Source: Gonium pectorale | Taxonomy: Eukaryota; Chlorophyta; Chlorophyceae; Chlamydomonadales; Volvocaceae | Length of the DNA stretch: 14,426 bases | Direction: 5' to 3' | Assembly: GCA_001584585.1 (NCBI GenBank) | Contig: LSYV01000098.1 | Span: 1-14,426 of the forward strand | Part shown: positions 1 through 11,400 of the stretch, in pieces | Layout: the number at the start of each line of letters is the position of its first letter | Numbering within the stretch: the first letter of the stretch is position 1 | Translations under genes and position numbers: made by a program | Notes under the pieces: generated by a model | The model's database searches: none | What the model saw: only the letters and a program-made list of their open reading frames with translations | Told to the model about the DNA's origin: nothing

Positions 1-507
1 GTGGCCCTCGCCTTCTGTAGCGTTCTGTTCCAGCGGTACGATCAGTTCTGCTCGCCAGGCCCCCGCCGAGCCACCAAGCGGGAGGCCGCCACAACCAGCC
101 TCGACTCGCTGCTTGACACCCAAGTGACCCGCCGCAGCCGCACCTCCGCCAGGGAGGGTGCGGGCGGCGCAGGCGCAGCCCAATGAATGCTGCGGCTGGG
201 CCGACCCTTGCCCTGCTCACGGTAGCCCGCAATGAGGCTCTTTCCTCAGGCGGTCAGCTTTCTCGCCAGGGTGTCATCACCCTTTGTGCGTTGGGTTCCG
301 AGCCGGTGTTGAACTTGGGGTGGCTCGGTCCCTGTCCTGGTCCTTGTCCTGTTCGGTGTGTTTGCGATTGCGGTTGCTCTTTCTTCTCGGCGGTCTCTTG
401 TGGTTTCCCAGCGGGCTTTAGCCCCTGGTGGTCGGGCCTCGTCCCTCATCTCTGTAACCGTTCACATCGAAAAAAGAACCCGCAAACACACCGAACAGGT
501 GGCTCTG
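1..507. other. Intergenic stretch, no gene recognised
   Basis: Open frames here are short and carry no recognisable motif. A minus-strand frame of about 50 codons near the left edge (reading SLAEVRLRRVTWV) could be a further degraded piece of the LINE or start of another feature outside the window, but I cannot support either. A plus-strand TGTAA at 452-456 has no plus-strand gene to serve. Confidence 0.5.
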
Positions 508-730
508 GACCGCGGTGTACGCGGCGTTGGCGGCTGCCAGCAGCAGGGGGCCCAAGGCGCCCCATAGGACTTTGTAGACCTCGTACGGGAGGCCATCCGT
601 GCCGGGGGCCGTGCCGTTAGCACATTGCCCAAGTGCCGCCATGAGCTCCAGGTCCGTCAGGGCCCCTCCATGTTCCGGAACATCGACTGCCGTTGCCATG
701 CTGTTGGGGAGGCGCCGCTGAAGGTGGCTG
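508..730 (-). mobile_element. LINE-type (non-LTR) reverse transcriptase fragment
   Basis: A minus-strand frame reads LTDLELMAALGQC, GTAPGTDGLPYEVYK and VLWGALGPLLLAAANAAY. This is the conserved stretch before the palm of L1-type reverse transcriptases (G-x-(A/S)PG-x-DG-(L/F)-P-x-E-x-(Y)K...W...L). The similarity stops on both sides (about residues HLQRRLP and AYTA); no catalytic YADD-type motif or endonuclease is present. It is therefore a short dead relic. It lies in the same orientation as the big gene, just beyond its probable 3' end. Confidence 0.75.
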
Positions 731-774
731 CTCACACTAGAAAAAGGGTGCAGGCGGGGAGCTCGGTAACCAAC

Positions 775-1767
775 CAAAGCAGATTTACAGAACCGAGGGG
801 GGCGTCAATCAGTCCACCGTTCGGCATGCTCATGTCTCTGAATTCAGCCACCCTGCAGCCGTCAGTTACTGCAACTCCAGGACAGGGGCACCCCAAAGGC
901 TTTTTTCTGCGATGCGGCCAACGTACGGCAGGGCACAGACCCTTGAGCTGCCAAGGGATTGCGTGTGCAGCTTCTTCAAGTACTGATTGTGCCGCGCATA
1001 CCACACGACGCAACAACCAGGAACATCAAGTTCACATCCTAGAGGACGACAAAATGGAGGATTGTTGGCGGGAAGCTAGGCAAATGGGCAGCATGACGAG
1101 TGGCAGCACACGCCGCACGGCATAAACGGAGCAGCGGATAAAAGCCTCGTCAGGCAATGTATTTCAACTGCCACAGGTTAAGACGAGAATCAATAAGCAA
1201 CGTCGATATGGGCAATAAGCAGGTACGGACGGACGCCGTACGCATCACTAAAGGAAGCAATACGGCCTTTGCGTATCTCAAACTGGATGTCTGGTCGACA
1301 ATGAAGGCACGCTGGTCGCAAGTAGTAATAGCAGCGAGCACGAGGGCTTCGCGCTAGCCGTACAAGCTGGCAATGGCGGCAAGTACGGTTTCGCGGACGA
1401 GTAGCGCCCGGCCACATATGTGGACGCTTGAGAGCAAAGTGCATGGGAACGCGGTGGGCTACAGCGAACTGCCCCCATCCACGCCCACATAAAAAAACGC
1501 TCGAAGCTCAGTCAGGATTCTTGTAAAGTATACAAGCCGCCTCAATCATTTTGAGGTGTCGCAACACGGGCCCACGTACACATTACGCATACACGCAAGC
1601 ACTATAGAAGACCAGGAAGGCAGAAATGAAAGACCGCGTCAAGGTGTTGTGACCCGCGGGTCACATACTGTCTCCAATCACACAACCAAACGCTCCATCT
1701 GGAAGGCGTTACGGCACCACGCTTTTCGTCTCAAGTGCACGTTCTATTGCTGGCAACGGGGCAGTTC
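775..1767 (-). other. Probable 3' UTR
   Basis: About 1 kb downstream of the stop on the minus strand, visibly less GC-rich than the exons, with many stops in all frames. It ends near the only TGTAA on this strand in the interval. No coding signature, RNA gene or repeat was recognised. The exact cleavage site cannot be seen. Confidence 0.55.
784..788 (-). promoter_or_regulatory. TGTAA polyadenylation signal candidate
   Basis: Reads TGTAA on the minus strand, the usual volvocine poly(A) signal, 980 bases downstream of the stop. It is the only copy on this strand between the stop codon and this point. Cleavage would be expected roughly 10-20 bases further left. Confidence 0.5.
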
Positions 1768-2449
1768 CTAATTCGTCCCGGCCCCAGGCAGCGTGGCCAC
1801 AGAGTGCGGCGACGACCCGAATACTGAGTCGCAGCGATCGTCCCGCCCGCCGGACCCCGTTGGTAACATCGGCCGGGCGCCCAGCAGCGGGCTAGCCGAG
1901 GGCGTGCTAAGGCCAGCGGAGGCGGAGGCGGCAGCAGCCGTTGCCACTGGCACCGTAGTATGGCCACCAGCGCCTCGGCGCCCCAGCGCCTTGGCGCTCA
2001 CCGGCCCACCAACCGTTGCCGCAACCGCCACCGGCGCAACGGCTGACGGCGAGCGTAAGCGTGAGGGCGGCCGGTGCTGCAGGTCGCCAGAGGTCGGCCG
2101 GGAGCCATGGCGGCCCGGAGCTCCAGTGACAGTGGCAGCGGCGGCGCTGGCGCCGCGGCCGGGTGTAGAGGCTGTGGGCCCACCGACACCGAACGGCAGC
2201 GTTGGTGATGAGCGGGGCGGCAGCCCAGCGGACGGCGTCCGCGGGGCGCTCAGCGGACCGCCGCTCAGCGGACCGGTCGATGGGGGGCGCGCCGGGGATG
2301 TAGCCGCCGAAGCTGAGCTCTTGTGCCCCGATGGCCCCTCCTCGTCGCCGACGGCACTCTCGAAGTCTGCGATGCGGCCGCTGCCGGCAGAGACGCGGGC
2401 AGGAGTGAGAGATTTGGACTCCTGCGGATCGCCGGACCAGCAGCGGGGG
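1768..2449 (-). CDS. Exon 26 (residues 1674-1900 and TAG): disordered Ser/Pro/Ala/Gly-rich tail
   Basis: Acceptor CCCCTACCCCGCAG at phase 2 joins VRA to SPRCWSGD. The 227 residues are low complexity with many Ser-Pro and Thr-Pro dipeptides and small repeats such as GPLSGGPLSAP. They end in PGAGTN and TAG. Such tails are often phosphorylated linkers in algal signalling proteins, but no motif here proves it. The reading frame is open further upstream to 2604, but that part joins exon 25 only through the acceptor at 2450. The 318-base intron before it has an open frame in another phase. Confidence 0.8.
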
Positions 2450-5400
2450 CTGCGGGGTAGGGGCAACGAGGGAGGCAGGGGCGGTGGGTCAACGCCGGAG
2501 ATTAAGATGGACCGGAAGTCCGGAACCAACTCATAGCAATGATGCAGGCGCCGTTCACATCGAAACATATGCCGGGGCTCAGCTTGGTTGGATGCGCAGT
2601 TCATGTCTGGTGATCGTCTTTGGGCGTAATGAGAATTCTCGGTGGGCTAGCACCGCGCCGGTGCATCCAGAGCACGCAGGCATAGGAGCGTTAGGTTGAT
2701 GGATGAGGGCCGCGGCCTTGCGCTGCCTGGCCGCATCGACCAAGCTCGTCACCGCCTCGAGCCTCACCTCGCACGCACGCCGGCGATGCTGTCATCGGCG
2801 CCGCCTCCCATCAGGGCCGGCTCCGGAGCCACCTTGGAGCGGCCGAAGCTGCGGCTGCTGCTAGGTCGGCTGTCGTCCCCGCCCACATCCGAACCTGCGA
2901 CCCGCTCAGCATTGGGCCCGGCCTGGCCGATGCCGCGTGACGTCTGCTGTTCGAGGTGCACACCTGAGGCCGTTAGGGCGCCGCCGCTTGCAGGCCTTTG
3001 GTGGATAGCAATCATCGCCAGCCGGGTGGTTTGCTGCAGCGGCTGTGGCTGCTTGCTGTCCGCGAGCGATCCCTGCTTGACCAAAGCGGGGGGCTCCGCT
3101 GCGTGGCCCCCAACCCCGTCGCTACCCTCCTTTTCCTCTCCGTCCCCTCCTCTAATCTTCTCCTCCTCGTGCTCAACCGCAGCCTTCTCCGCCAGCTCCG
3201 CCAGCCGCTCCTGCTCCTGCTCCTGCGATGCCAGTCGGTCCCAAACCTCGCTCAGGCGACGCGCAAAGGCGTTCCCATTGCGTCACGAACCCCGAATACT
3301 GGCAAGCTGGGGCCAGCCTCATACGACAACAGCGGTCCATTCGCATCAAGTGGGACGCAAAGTGCGTTACCTCGCATACGACGCGCAGAAAAGGGCGAGC
3401 CGTGTGTATCTGTTCCCTGCCTGCTGACTTTACATATTCGCGAAAGCCTCCACCAGCACAGGAACCTAAGCCCTGGCCACCCTCCGCTCACGCACGCATC
3501 TATGCGTTGAAATTGCAAACAGCTTTCTCAGCGCATCTGTGTGTGTCACCTGTGCGTGCGTGTGTCCCCCAAGCCGCCGCCCTCGGCTCACCTGCAGGTC
3601 CTCCAGCACCTCGCGCTCCTCCTCCAGGGCTGCCGCGATCCAGGGCGAGCTGAACTCACCGTAGGGGTAGGCGGTGGACAGCACGCGGCCCGTGATGGCG
3701 TTGTGCCGGGCCCAGGCGTCCAGGTGGAGCAGCCGGGCGGCCAGCCAAGGGTGGCGGCGATGGAGGTTGTCCAGAGCCTGGGTGGGGAGTCGGGGGCGGG
3801 GCAGATAGAGGGGAGGGGTGAGGAAGGGAGGGGCTCGGGCGAAGGCGCAGTCCGGACCCCAGTGGGACGTCCCTGTCGCTAGCCCGCTCCTTCCTCCTTT
3901 CACAGCACCCCCAGCCCTGTGCTGCTGCCACACTGAGACCCAGACACGCAATGGGAAGACGACATATGCGTGACTGATAGCATGCAGACGACAACGCTGC
4001 AGCGCAGGCGGAACAGCTGGCGGGCCCGCCCACCTCACCCTCTGTACGTCGACAGCTGATACCAGCCCGTCCTTGTCCTCGTCCAGGCCCCGCATCACCC
4101 CACGGGCCACCTCGCGGAGCAGCATCAGCACGAACCTGCGGGCACATGCGGCGGCATGAGGCACGCACACTTGACCTTAACGCCTGGTTCGTGGCGCTCC
4201 GCCGGCCGGCGCTACGCCGGGATTGCCGCTCAGGACGACAGCCAGGTACCGCACTGGCCGAAGGGTTTAGGGCCGGCCAACTACTGAAAAGCTCAACGGC
4301 CGGACGCTCCGACTCACCAGCACATGATGGCGCTGTTGAGGCCGACCAGCAGCACGGTGAGGACGAGGTCAACGCTGCGGCCCAGGTCCAGCATGAAGAA
4401 GAGCGCCGTGTAGACGATGGTGGTGGTGCCGTACAGGCTGATCCGCTCCAGCGCGTCCATGCGCGGGCAGCGGTACGGGTCGTACAGCGTCTGCACGCCA
4501 CGGGTTGTGGCGGCGCGTCGGCGACGGTCGGTTTGGCGCAAGGGGGGGGGGCATGCCCCGGATATGGCGCAGACGGGGCTTGAAGTACGACAGGGCGTGC
4601 AGAACTTGCAGCTGCCGTCCAGTGCATAGTGTCACCTCCATCCGTAGCCAAGGCATCATGGGTTGCCAGCATTGCTGGTCACGGTGATTCATTAAGGCCA
4701 GGGCCCGCAGGGCCCACGGGGTACGGACCCATCATCACCATCATCACCCTGGTGCCCACCTGTGCCGCCAACGCCGCGAGGATGATGCCCAGCAGCACCA
4801 GCAGCTGGACCTGCAGCCGCAGCAGGGGTGGCACGGGACAGAAAGTGCAAGGGGGGGGGCCACAGTCATTTCTACAAAGGCCAACGAGCCGGCTGTGACA
4901 GCGCATACCTTCAAGCAAGAATCATTCGGCCGAGCAGCCCGTACAACCCTACTCGCGGCCGCTTAGTACGCCGAGCCCCGATCCCCTTCCACCGCCACCC
5001 CCCCACCTGCAGCGACACCGGCCCCAGAAACACCACCACCGCAACGAAGGCCAGCTTGCGCAGCATGATGGCGCTCTCCCACGCGAAGCAACGGTCCTCA
5101 TAGTCGCTGTACAGGAAGCCGTACGCGCGGTAGAACTTCCTGCGGACGCAGCAGAACAGAACGTCTTGCAACGGTTGCGCGCACGCTTGCCATCGTAAGA
5201 GCCTGTCCATCGGCCCCAAGGTTAACCGCCCTCGTTTATACACAGCCCTGCAGCTCTGGGCGGCGCGGTGCTGCGCGGCTGCCCCCCAAGTTAGGCAACA
5301 TACCCCATAGCCAACACGGCTGCGCCGCCCGCCCCTCCTCCGCGCTCCATGCTGCGCGCGCCGCACCTGTCCCGCAGCTTGTCCTGGTTGCGTCCCAGGA

Positions 5401-8400
5401 ACCAGGCAATCCACGCGGGTACCCCGCAGCTGAACAGGATCACGCCGGGGACGCCCAGGGCGAGCGTCAGCGTGCGGTGCGCGCCCGTGTAGCACTTCAT
5501 ATTGTAGTCCTCCGCCCAAAAGCGGCCCACGGCTTCCAGCTCGGCGAAGTAGGACGCGCCCGCCTGGTCCAGCTGCAAGCAGGTGCGGGCCGCGGGGGAG
5601 AGCGGTGAGGGACGAGCGTACGAGCGTACGAGCGCATGAACGGCAGGTGAGGATACGCCGCCTTGTTTCTCATGTGCCGCTGTATGTGACATTCCCAGTA
5701 CAAGCGCGGGGGTAGGGCGCGCCGTATGTGGAGCTCTGCTCTGGTGGGGATTGCATAGACGCAGCGCACCCTTGTCACTTGCGCCGATGAAAGAACGCAC
5801 GGGCGCCCTGAAGCAAGCAATGTGAATCACGGCCGAGGCACCCACACCACATTTCCACACATGGCCATGGCAACCCGGGGCCCCTGGCTCCTACCTGCGG
5901 GCACGAAAAGATGCCCAGCAGCGCCTCGGTGACGGAGGGGTAGGCGAAGAAGACGATGGTGATGGCCGTCATGATGAGGCGGGGCGGCAGGTAGGTGGCC
6001 GCATCCCAGGCCGGCTTGCCGCGTAGCACGCGCGAGTCGGAGCGCACCTTCATCACCACCGCCCACACCTGCGCTCAAGCGGCGCGGCAGGAGGGGCCTG
6101 AGCGGACCACGGGCTATGCGTGTTTGCTTGCGACGCGGATGATAGAGATCTTACCGGACAGCAGCTGACTTCGCCGTTCCCGTTGCTAGAAGAGCGTGAA
6201 AGCCGTCCCGCACCATGTTTCTTGCAGGCACTCTCCCCGCCCATCCTCGCGCCTCCCTCCCAACGGCTGGGAAATGACCCATGGGTCACCTGCTCGTCCA
6301 TGTACCGCGGTGGCCGCTCGCCCCCATCCGCTTACCGGCACGGACAGGGCCATGAGGATGAAGGGCACGAACACGGAGACCAGCACGCGGCCCACCGCCT
6401 TGGGCACTCCGCTGTCGGGCAGCGAGCAGTCCAGGGACACCATCACCGCGATGCCGCTGCTCAGCTGCGGGGTGCCCGGGGAGCGTGTGTGTTCAGATGC
6501 ATTTCAAGCCGGCGAGGCGCGTGACAAAACAGGCGTGCTCCGGGAGGCGCTCGATAAAAACAATCTGCATGCCATGCACATTCGTGCACAATGCCTCGGC
6601 CTGTGTCCTTAGGTACTTATACCTTGAGCCTTGCACCCTGGCGAGCCCCAACCCGTCCGTCTGCGGAGGACTCCGCCGCTTCCCACCCAGACCGGCACAC
6701 TGCAGTCTGACCGGCCCGGTCCCCGCGGCCCGCACCCCCACCTGATCCCCCAGGTTGAGAAACCACTTCACGGGCGAAGGCCACACCAGCGCGACGCCCT
6801 CCACGATCGCCGCCACTTGCAGGTACGACACCAGGATCTGCAAGTAGCGTCGCGGCAAGGTCATGCGGGGCTTCACACGGAAGAGGCAGGAGGCAGAACT
6901 GGTCGGGCAGCCGGGGAGGCATGAGCTCCAAGTAGGGCGCCAGCGAATGCGGGTTGCCGCCTTTCATACCTCCTCGCCGATAGGAAAATCGTGAGAACCC
7001 TCACGCTCCGCGATACTCCCTCTACAGTCTTCTCCTTGCTATCTCTCCCCCACGCCCCTTCTCACGGCCCTGCCCTCACACTGCCCTCACCTTGATCACG
7101 ATGGAGTGCGTCCCGGTCACCAGCTCCTCATCCGTCATCTCCATCTCGTTCCCGCCCTTGGAAGACTGCACCACGGCAGCGCGCGGCGTAGGCGCTCCGC
7201 TCGCGTCCGCCTCCCCGACGCCCCCCTTGCCGGTCACGCCGTTGACACGCGGAGACAACCTTCCATACACAGTGTCGCCTCCTCCCCGCTTTCCTCCTGC
7301 TCCCTTGGCCCCCGCGCCGGCGCTGGGCTCAGGCTCGGGCTTCGCGTAAGCCTTGCCAGGCCCCGTCTTGAGATCGGTCTTCCCTTCGCGCTCCCCGTCC
7401 CCATCACCGCCGTTGTCGGCCACCGCCGCCTCCCCTGGCGCTGCCTTGAGCTGCGGCAGCGGGTCCTTCTCGCTGCTGCGCACCAGCTGAGCCCGGATGG
7501 TGACGGCAATGATGGCCACATTGACCAGGGAGAGGAGCGCGTAGTAGAGAGAGTTGAGTGCCCTGCAGCGGCAGCCGCAGCGGCAGCAGCAGCCGGGGCG
7601 GTACAGTGCGGTAACGTGTCCGCCGCGACGGGCCGTGTGCCTGCCTATCTGCCTGCCTGTTTAGCTGCCTGCCCTGTCCGCTCCCAGCCCGCGCTGCTCC
7701 GAGAAACAACGGATTGCCTTGTACCGTCACCGTGCACTGCCGGCCACAGCAAACACCACAGTGCACAGCCCCCAGCGTTCAGATCCACCCCGCACCTGGA
7801 CGGGCAGCGCGAGCACCTGGCGTCGCCGGTGCGGCCGTACCCGCGAACGCAGCCCCCACACACGTTGCCGTAGTAGCCCTCGCTGCACTGCAGCTCGCGG
7901 AACAGCGCCACGGGGTCGGCGCCGGAGGAGTTTAGGAGGCGGGCTGTGCCGTTGGCGGCGGCAGAGAGGCCGCCATTCATCTCCAGCAGGACCGACATGA
8001 GCGCGGACTGGGGGCGGGGAGTCGGGGCAGGTGGTGAGCGGACATGCACATACAGTACGGCACCGTGAAGCACAGTGTGGTGCAGCAGTAGGGTTCCGTC
8101 TTTAGCCCATCCCGAACATGGCCGAAGGTCCTGCAAGCGCTGGTTGCGCATGCGGTGGACGAGCCGAGGCATGTTGCGGCATGCATTGAGGCTTGTGAGC
8201 CGCACCCACCTGGCGGCTCATGGGAGCGCCCGTCAGGGATATCACGTGGCTTGACCCATCGTAGCTGCACGCGCCCGGGTTGGGGCACTCCATGACCTGC
8301 AAGGCAAGCACCGCCCGCCCCGTGGGCCGGAACCGGGTTTGGCGAGGTTTCAAATCGGGATAGAGGTGTCAAAACGGGATAGACAGGCGACTGCGTGGAC

Positions 8401-11400
8401 CTCTCAGCACCGCAAGCAGGGCCAACGACAACGCAATCCATCGACGGAGCTTAGCGCGGGGAGGGCGCTTAGAGGATGGAGGTTGTGGCCCCTGGCGCTG
8501 CAGCCGCTGACTGAAGCGTGCGAACGCGCTGCGCCTCACGTACAGCGCCTCATGTGCTCCTCCGTTGCCCTTCCCCGCTTCCCCACCTGCGGGCTGTACG
8601 GGCCGCTCCGCCAGTAGCCCTCGTTGGGGAGGACCACGTAGCCTTGCGTGCCGTTGGGCGCGCAGGTGGCGTGCGGGGGGCAGCTGGGAGGCGGGTAACG
8701 GAGCGGAGGGGAGGGGGCCGGCGGCGCTGTGTCGAGGACGCACAAAGCGGGTGCGGGCAAAGCGGGTGCTTAGCCGCAGGCGAGCGTGCGCGGCCAAGGG
8801 CAGCACTCGCGCGAAGGGACTCGCTGGCCACCGCCTCCTCCTGCCTGCCCGGGTGCCCTCGCCTTGGGCACCCGGCATCCACCTCCCGGTCACTTGCGCC
8901 ACGTGATCGGGTCCTCGCCTCGCTACCGGTCCTCCTGCCCACCGCACCCCCCTTCCCACCTGTCGCAGGTTGTGTTGTCTGGGTTGAAGCTGAAGGAGCC
9001 GGCCGTGCAGGGCGTGCACATGTCGTTGGCGGAGGTGGTCACCTCGCCCACCTGGCAGCGACGCACCTCAAGCCCAACCACAGCCGGCTGCAGGGAGTGG
9101 AACGTGCCGCTGGCGACTGCGAGGGGCGGAAGCAGTAGGCAGGGCGGGCTGGCCACTTGCTCCGGTACCTTCCAAGTTGCTTGCTATCGTTTTTGGTTTT
9201 GGGAAGAGAGCGTGTGTGATGGTCAGTGGAACAGCGCCGGAAGTGGGGATACACAACTGCAGGAAGTGATGAGTGCTGCGAGCGGCTGTGGGGTGATGAA
9301 ACGCTGCACGGGACGGCTCAGCTGTTGTGGTTAGCTGACTGCCCACGCAGGCGGGGAAGCAAGGGGGCAGTTTGGACATGACTGCCAAGAGTAGGGGCCA
9401 CCCGTAGTAGCTGTGACGGCCAACAACGGCTTGCTGCCTGCTCGCCTGCGTTTGCTAGGTTCAAGTCATTTGAGCAGACCGCTTGCGCTCTGCACACGTA
9501 TGCATTTGGACGCGGGTTGCTGAATGTGTGTTGGCAGCAGCAGCTGCATGGCGTGCTGAAACACCAGTCAACATCCCTTCTGAGGTCACGGAGCCACTTG
9601 CACATGCCTTGTTCTTGCGGTGTCAGTACGCAGTATGGCAATGCTCCAAGGCCTGTCGTGCCTTTCAAGCAACCAGCGTTGCAGACTGGTGTCGTCCATA
9701 GACTCAAGGGGCCCCACGCCACGCGTCGACCCACTTATGTCGAAGGTATAATTGCCTGGCTTGTTGCGGACGCGCAGCGAGGAGAAGTTGGCGACCCCCG
9801 AGGTGGCGCTCTGGGACAGCGAGCCCAGCGGCTGCGCCGTGACGGCCACGGCCGTGAAGGTGGTGGCGGCTTCCGGGGAACCGCCTGGTGGGTTGGGGGT
9901 TGTTGGAACGGGAGTGCCGTAGGAGATGGAGTGCAGGGCAACGGGAGTGGCAGTAGGGGAGGGCCAGGCACGCGCGGACTGCAACGGGTACAAGTCGGCG
10001 ACGTCCGTGCGCGGATGTTACGGCAGGCTGCCGGGGGACGCCCACGCGGCAGGTGCAGCCCCGAGCGCTTGTCCCGACAGCAGCAATCAACAGCCGACCT
10101 GCATGGACAGCAGCCAAGGACCCTCGCAACACGCCGCCAAGTACTGGTACGTCCTCCAAAGCCCTGGTTCCTCACCGGCGATCCGCTGTCCGAATGCGTC
10201 CACGACGTCCACCGTCACTACCAGCGCGTCATTGGAGCGGTACTGCAGCAATGAGGAGCCCGCGGGCACGAGCACCCGCATGGAGGCCGCCGTACTCGCC
10301 ATCAGGTTGCCGTACAGCGCGATGTTGTTGTACCAAGCGCCGCTGCAGATTTCGTCGCCGCCGCTTGCATTGTCCGAGGACAAGGCCGATGCGGGTCGCG
10401 CGTCGGAGCCGTCGTAGGCGCAGGATATCAGCATGTCATCCAACTCGTACAGGAATACGGCGCCGCCGCCGCCACCGACGGCACGGTTGCCGTGGACGCT
10501 GGTGCCGTACAGCTGCACGTGGCCACATGCCCCGTCGGAGGAAGGCGTGCATTTTTGTGACGCCCAGATTGCGCCGCCTGCAAGTAAACAATCGTGACAA
10601 GTGCGTAGCCTCCGTTTGTTTCGTAGCGGTGCATGCTAGGCTAGAAAGACACGGTCTGCGCGTGTAAGAGCACACAGCGCCACAAAAAGCCACCCGAACA
10701 TGCGTTCCTGCGACCGAGGTGCCTACCGTTGGTGGCGGCATTGCTCACGAAGCTGCCCCCAGAGACGACTATGTCCCCCGCCACGTCGAGGCAAGCCGCC
10801 CCGCCGCCGCCGCCGCCATAGCGGCCGCAGGGCTCGGAGGAGGAGGCTCCGGTGGATGCCGCGTTGGCGGTGAAGTTGCAGTCCGAGATCCGGACGCCGC
10901 TGGAGGTCTGGCTGACCGCGATGGCGCCGGCGGAGGCAGCCGAGTTGTTCGCGAAACTGTGGAGAGGGCGAGTGAGCAAGTGAGTGCCAACGGGGAGGGG
11001 GCGCGCAAGGGAACTAGGAATTGGCAACGGTGGCGATGGTGCGCTTCTGCATGCGAGGGCACCTCCTAGGCTCTCCTGGTCTCAAATGGCCAAAAGTCCC
11101 GAATCGAATCCGATGGCACTGCAGCCGTAATCAGCTCCACCACCCTGCATATGCCCGCTTTATACACTCTTTGGCAATAGGTACGTAACGAGGCCCGTGC
11201 ACCTTCACCTGCGGACACCGCCCCGTGGCCGCCCTCACCTGCACCTCGTGAGGGACACGGAATTGCAGTCCTGCGCCTCCAGAGCGCCTGCGTATCGCGC
11301 GGTGTTACCGTGCAGCGAGGAGTCCAGCAGCGCAAGCGTGAGGTCGCGGCTCAGGCTGAGGCCGCCGCCGTACAGCGCGGCGTTGTCCAACACCGCACAC

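Noticed and set aside
183..330. Plus-strand stretch reading RQGVITL, like a LINE reverse transcriptase motif
   Set aside because: It is on the strand opposite to the recognised fragment and the resemblance ends after about seven residues; chance is the simpler explanation.
625..1125. Plus-strand open frame of 166 codons
   Set aside because: It overlaps the LINE relic and the probable 3' UTR on the other strand, has no recognisable motif and no visible splice or poly(A) context for a plus-strand gene.
1793..2536. Plus-strand open frame of 247 codons
   Set aside because: It is the antisense of exon 26. Its composition is a mirror of a GC-rich low-complexity tail, and it has no domain signature; the minus frame is supported by splicing phase and the family context.
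2579..2767. Possible extra coding segment reading RLEAVTSLVDAARQRK in the intron before exon 26
   Set aside because: It reads helical and coding-like, but it is out of frame with the end of exon 25 and no donor/acceptor pair links it in phase to both neighbours. The direct join 2768/2449 is in phase with a strong acceptor. It may be a remnant exon.
3656..4672. Minus-strand open frame of 338 codons
   Set aside because: It runs through exons 22-24 and their introns in the wrong frame. The helices and EF-hand appear only in the other frames, joined at good splice sites.
7106..7873. Plus-strand open frame of 255 codons
   Set aside because: Antisense to exon 15 and part of exon 14; a side effect of high GC content with few stop codons.
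9318..9734. Open frame inside intron 10
   Set aside because: It continues the exon 10 frame past the donor but has no repeat, Cys or strand pattern of the protein, and exons 10 and 11 join precisely to rebuild an Ig-like strand without it.
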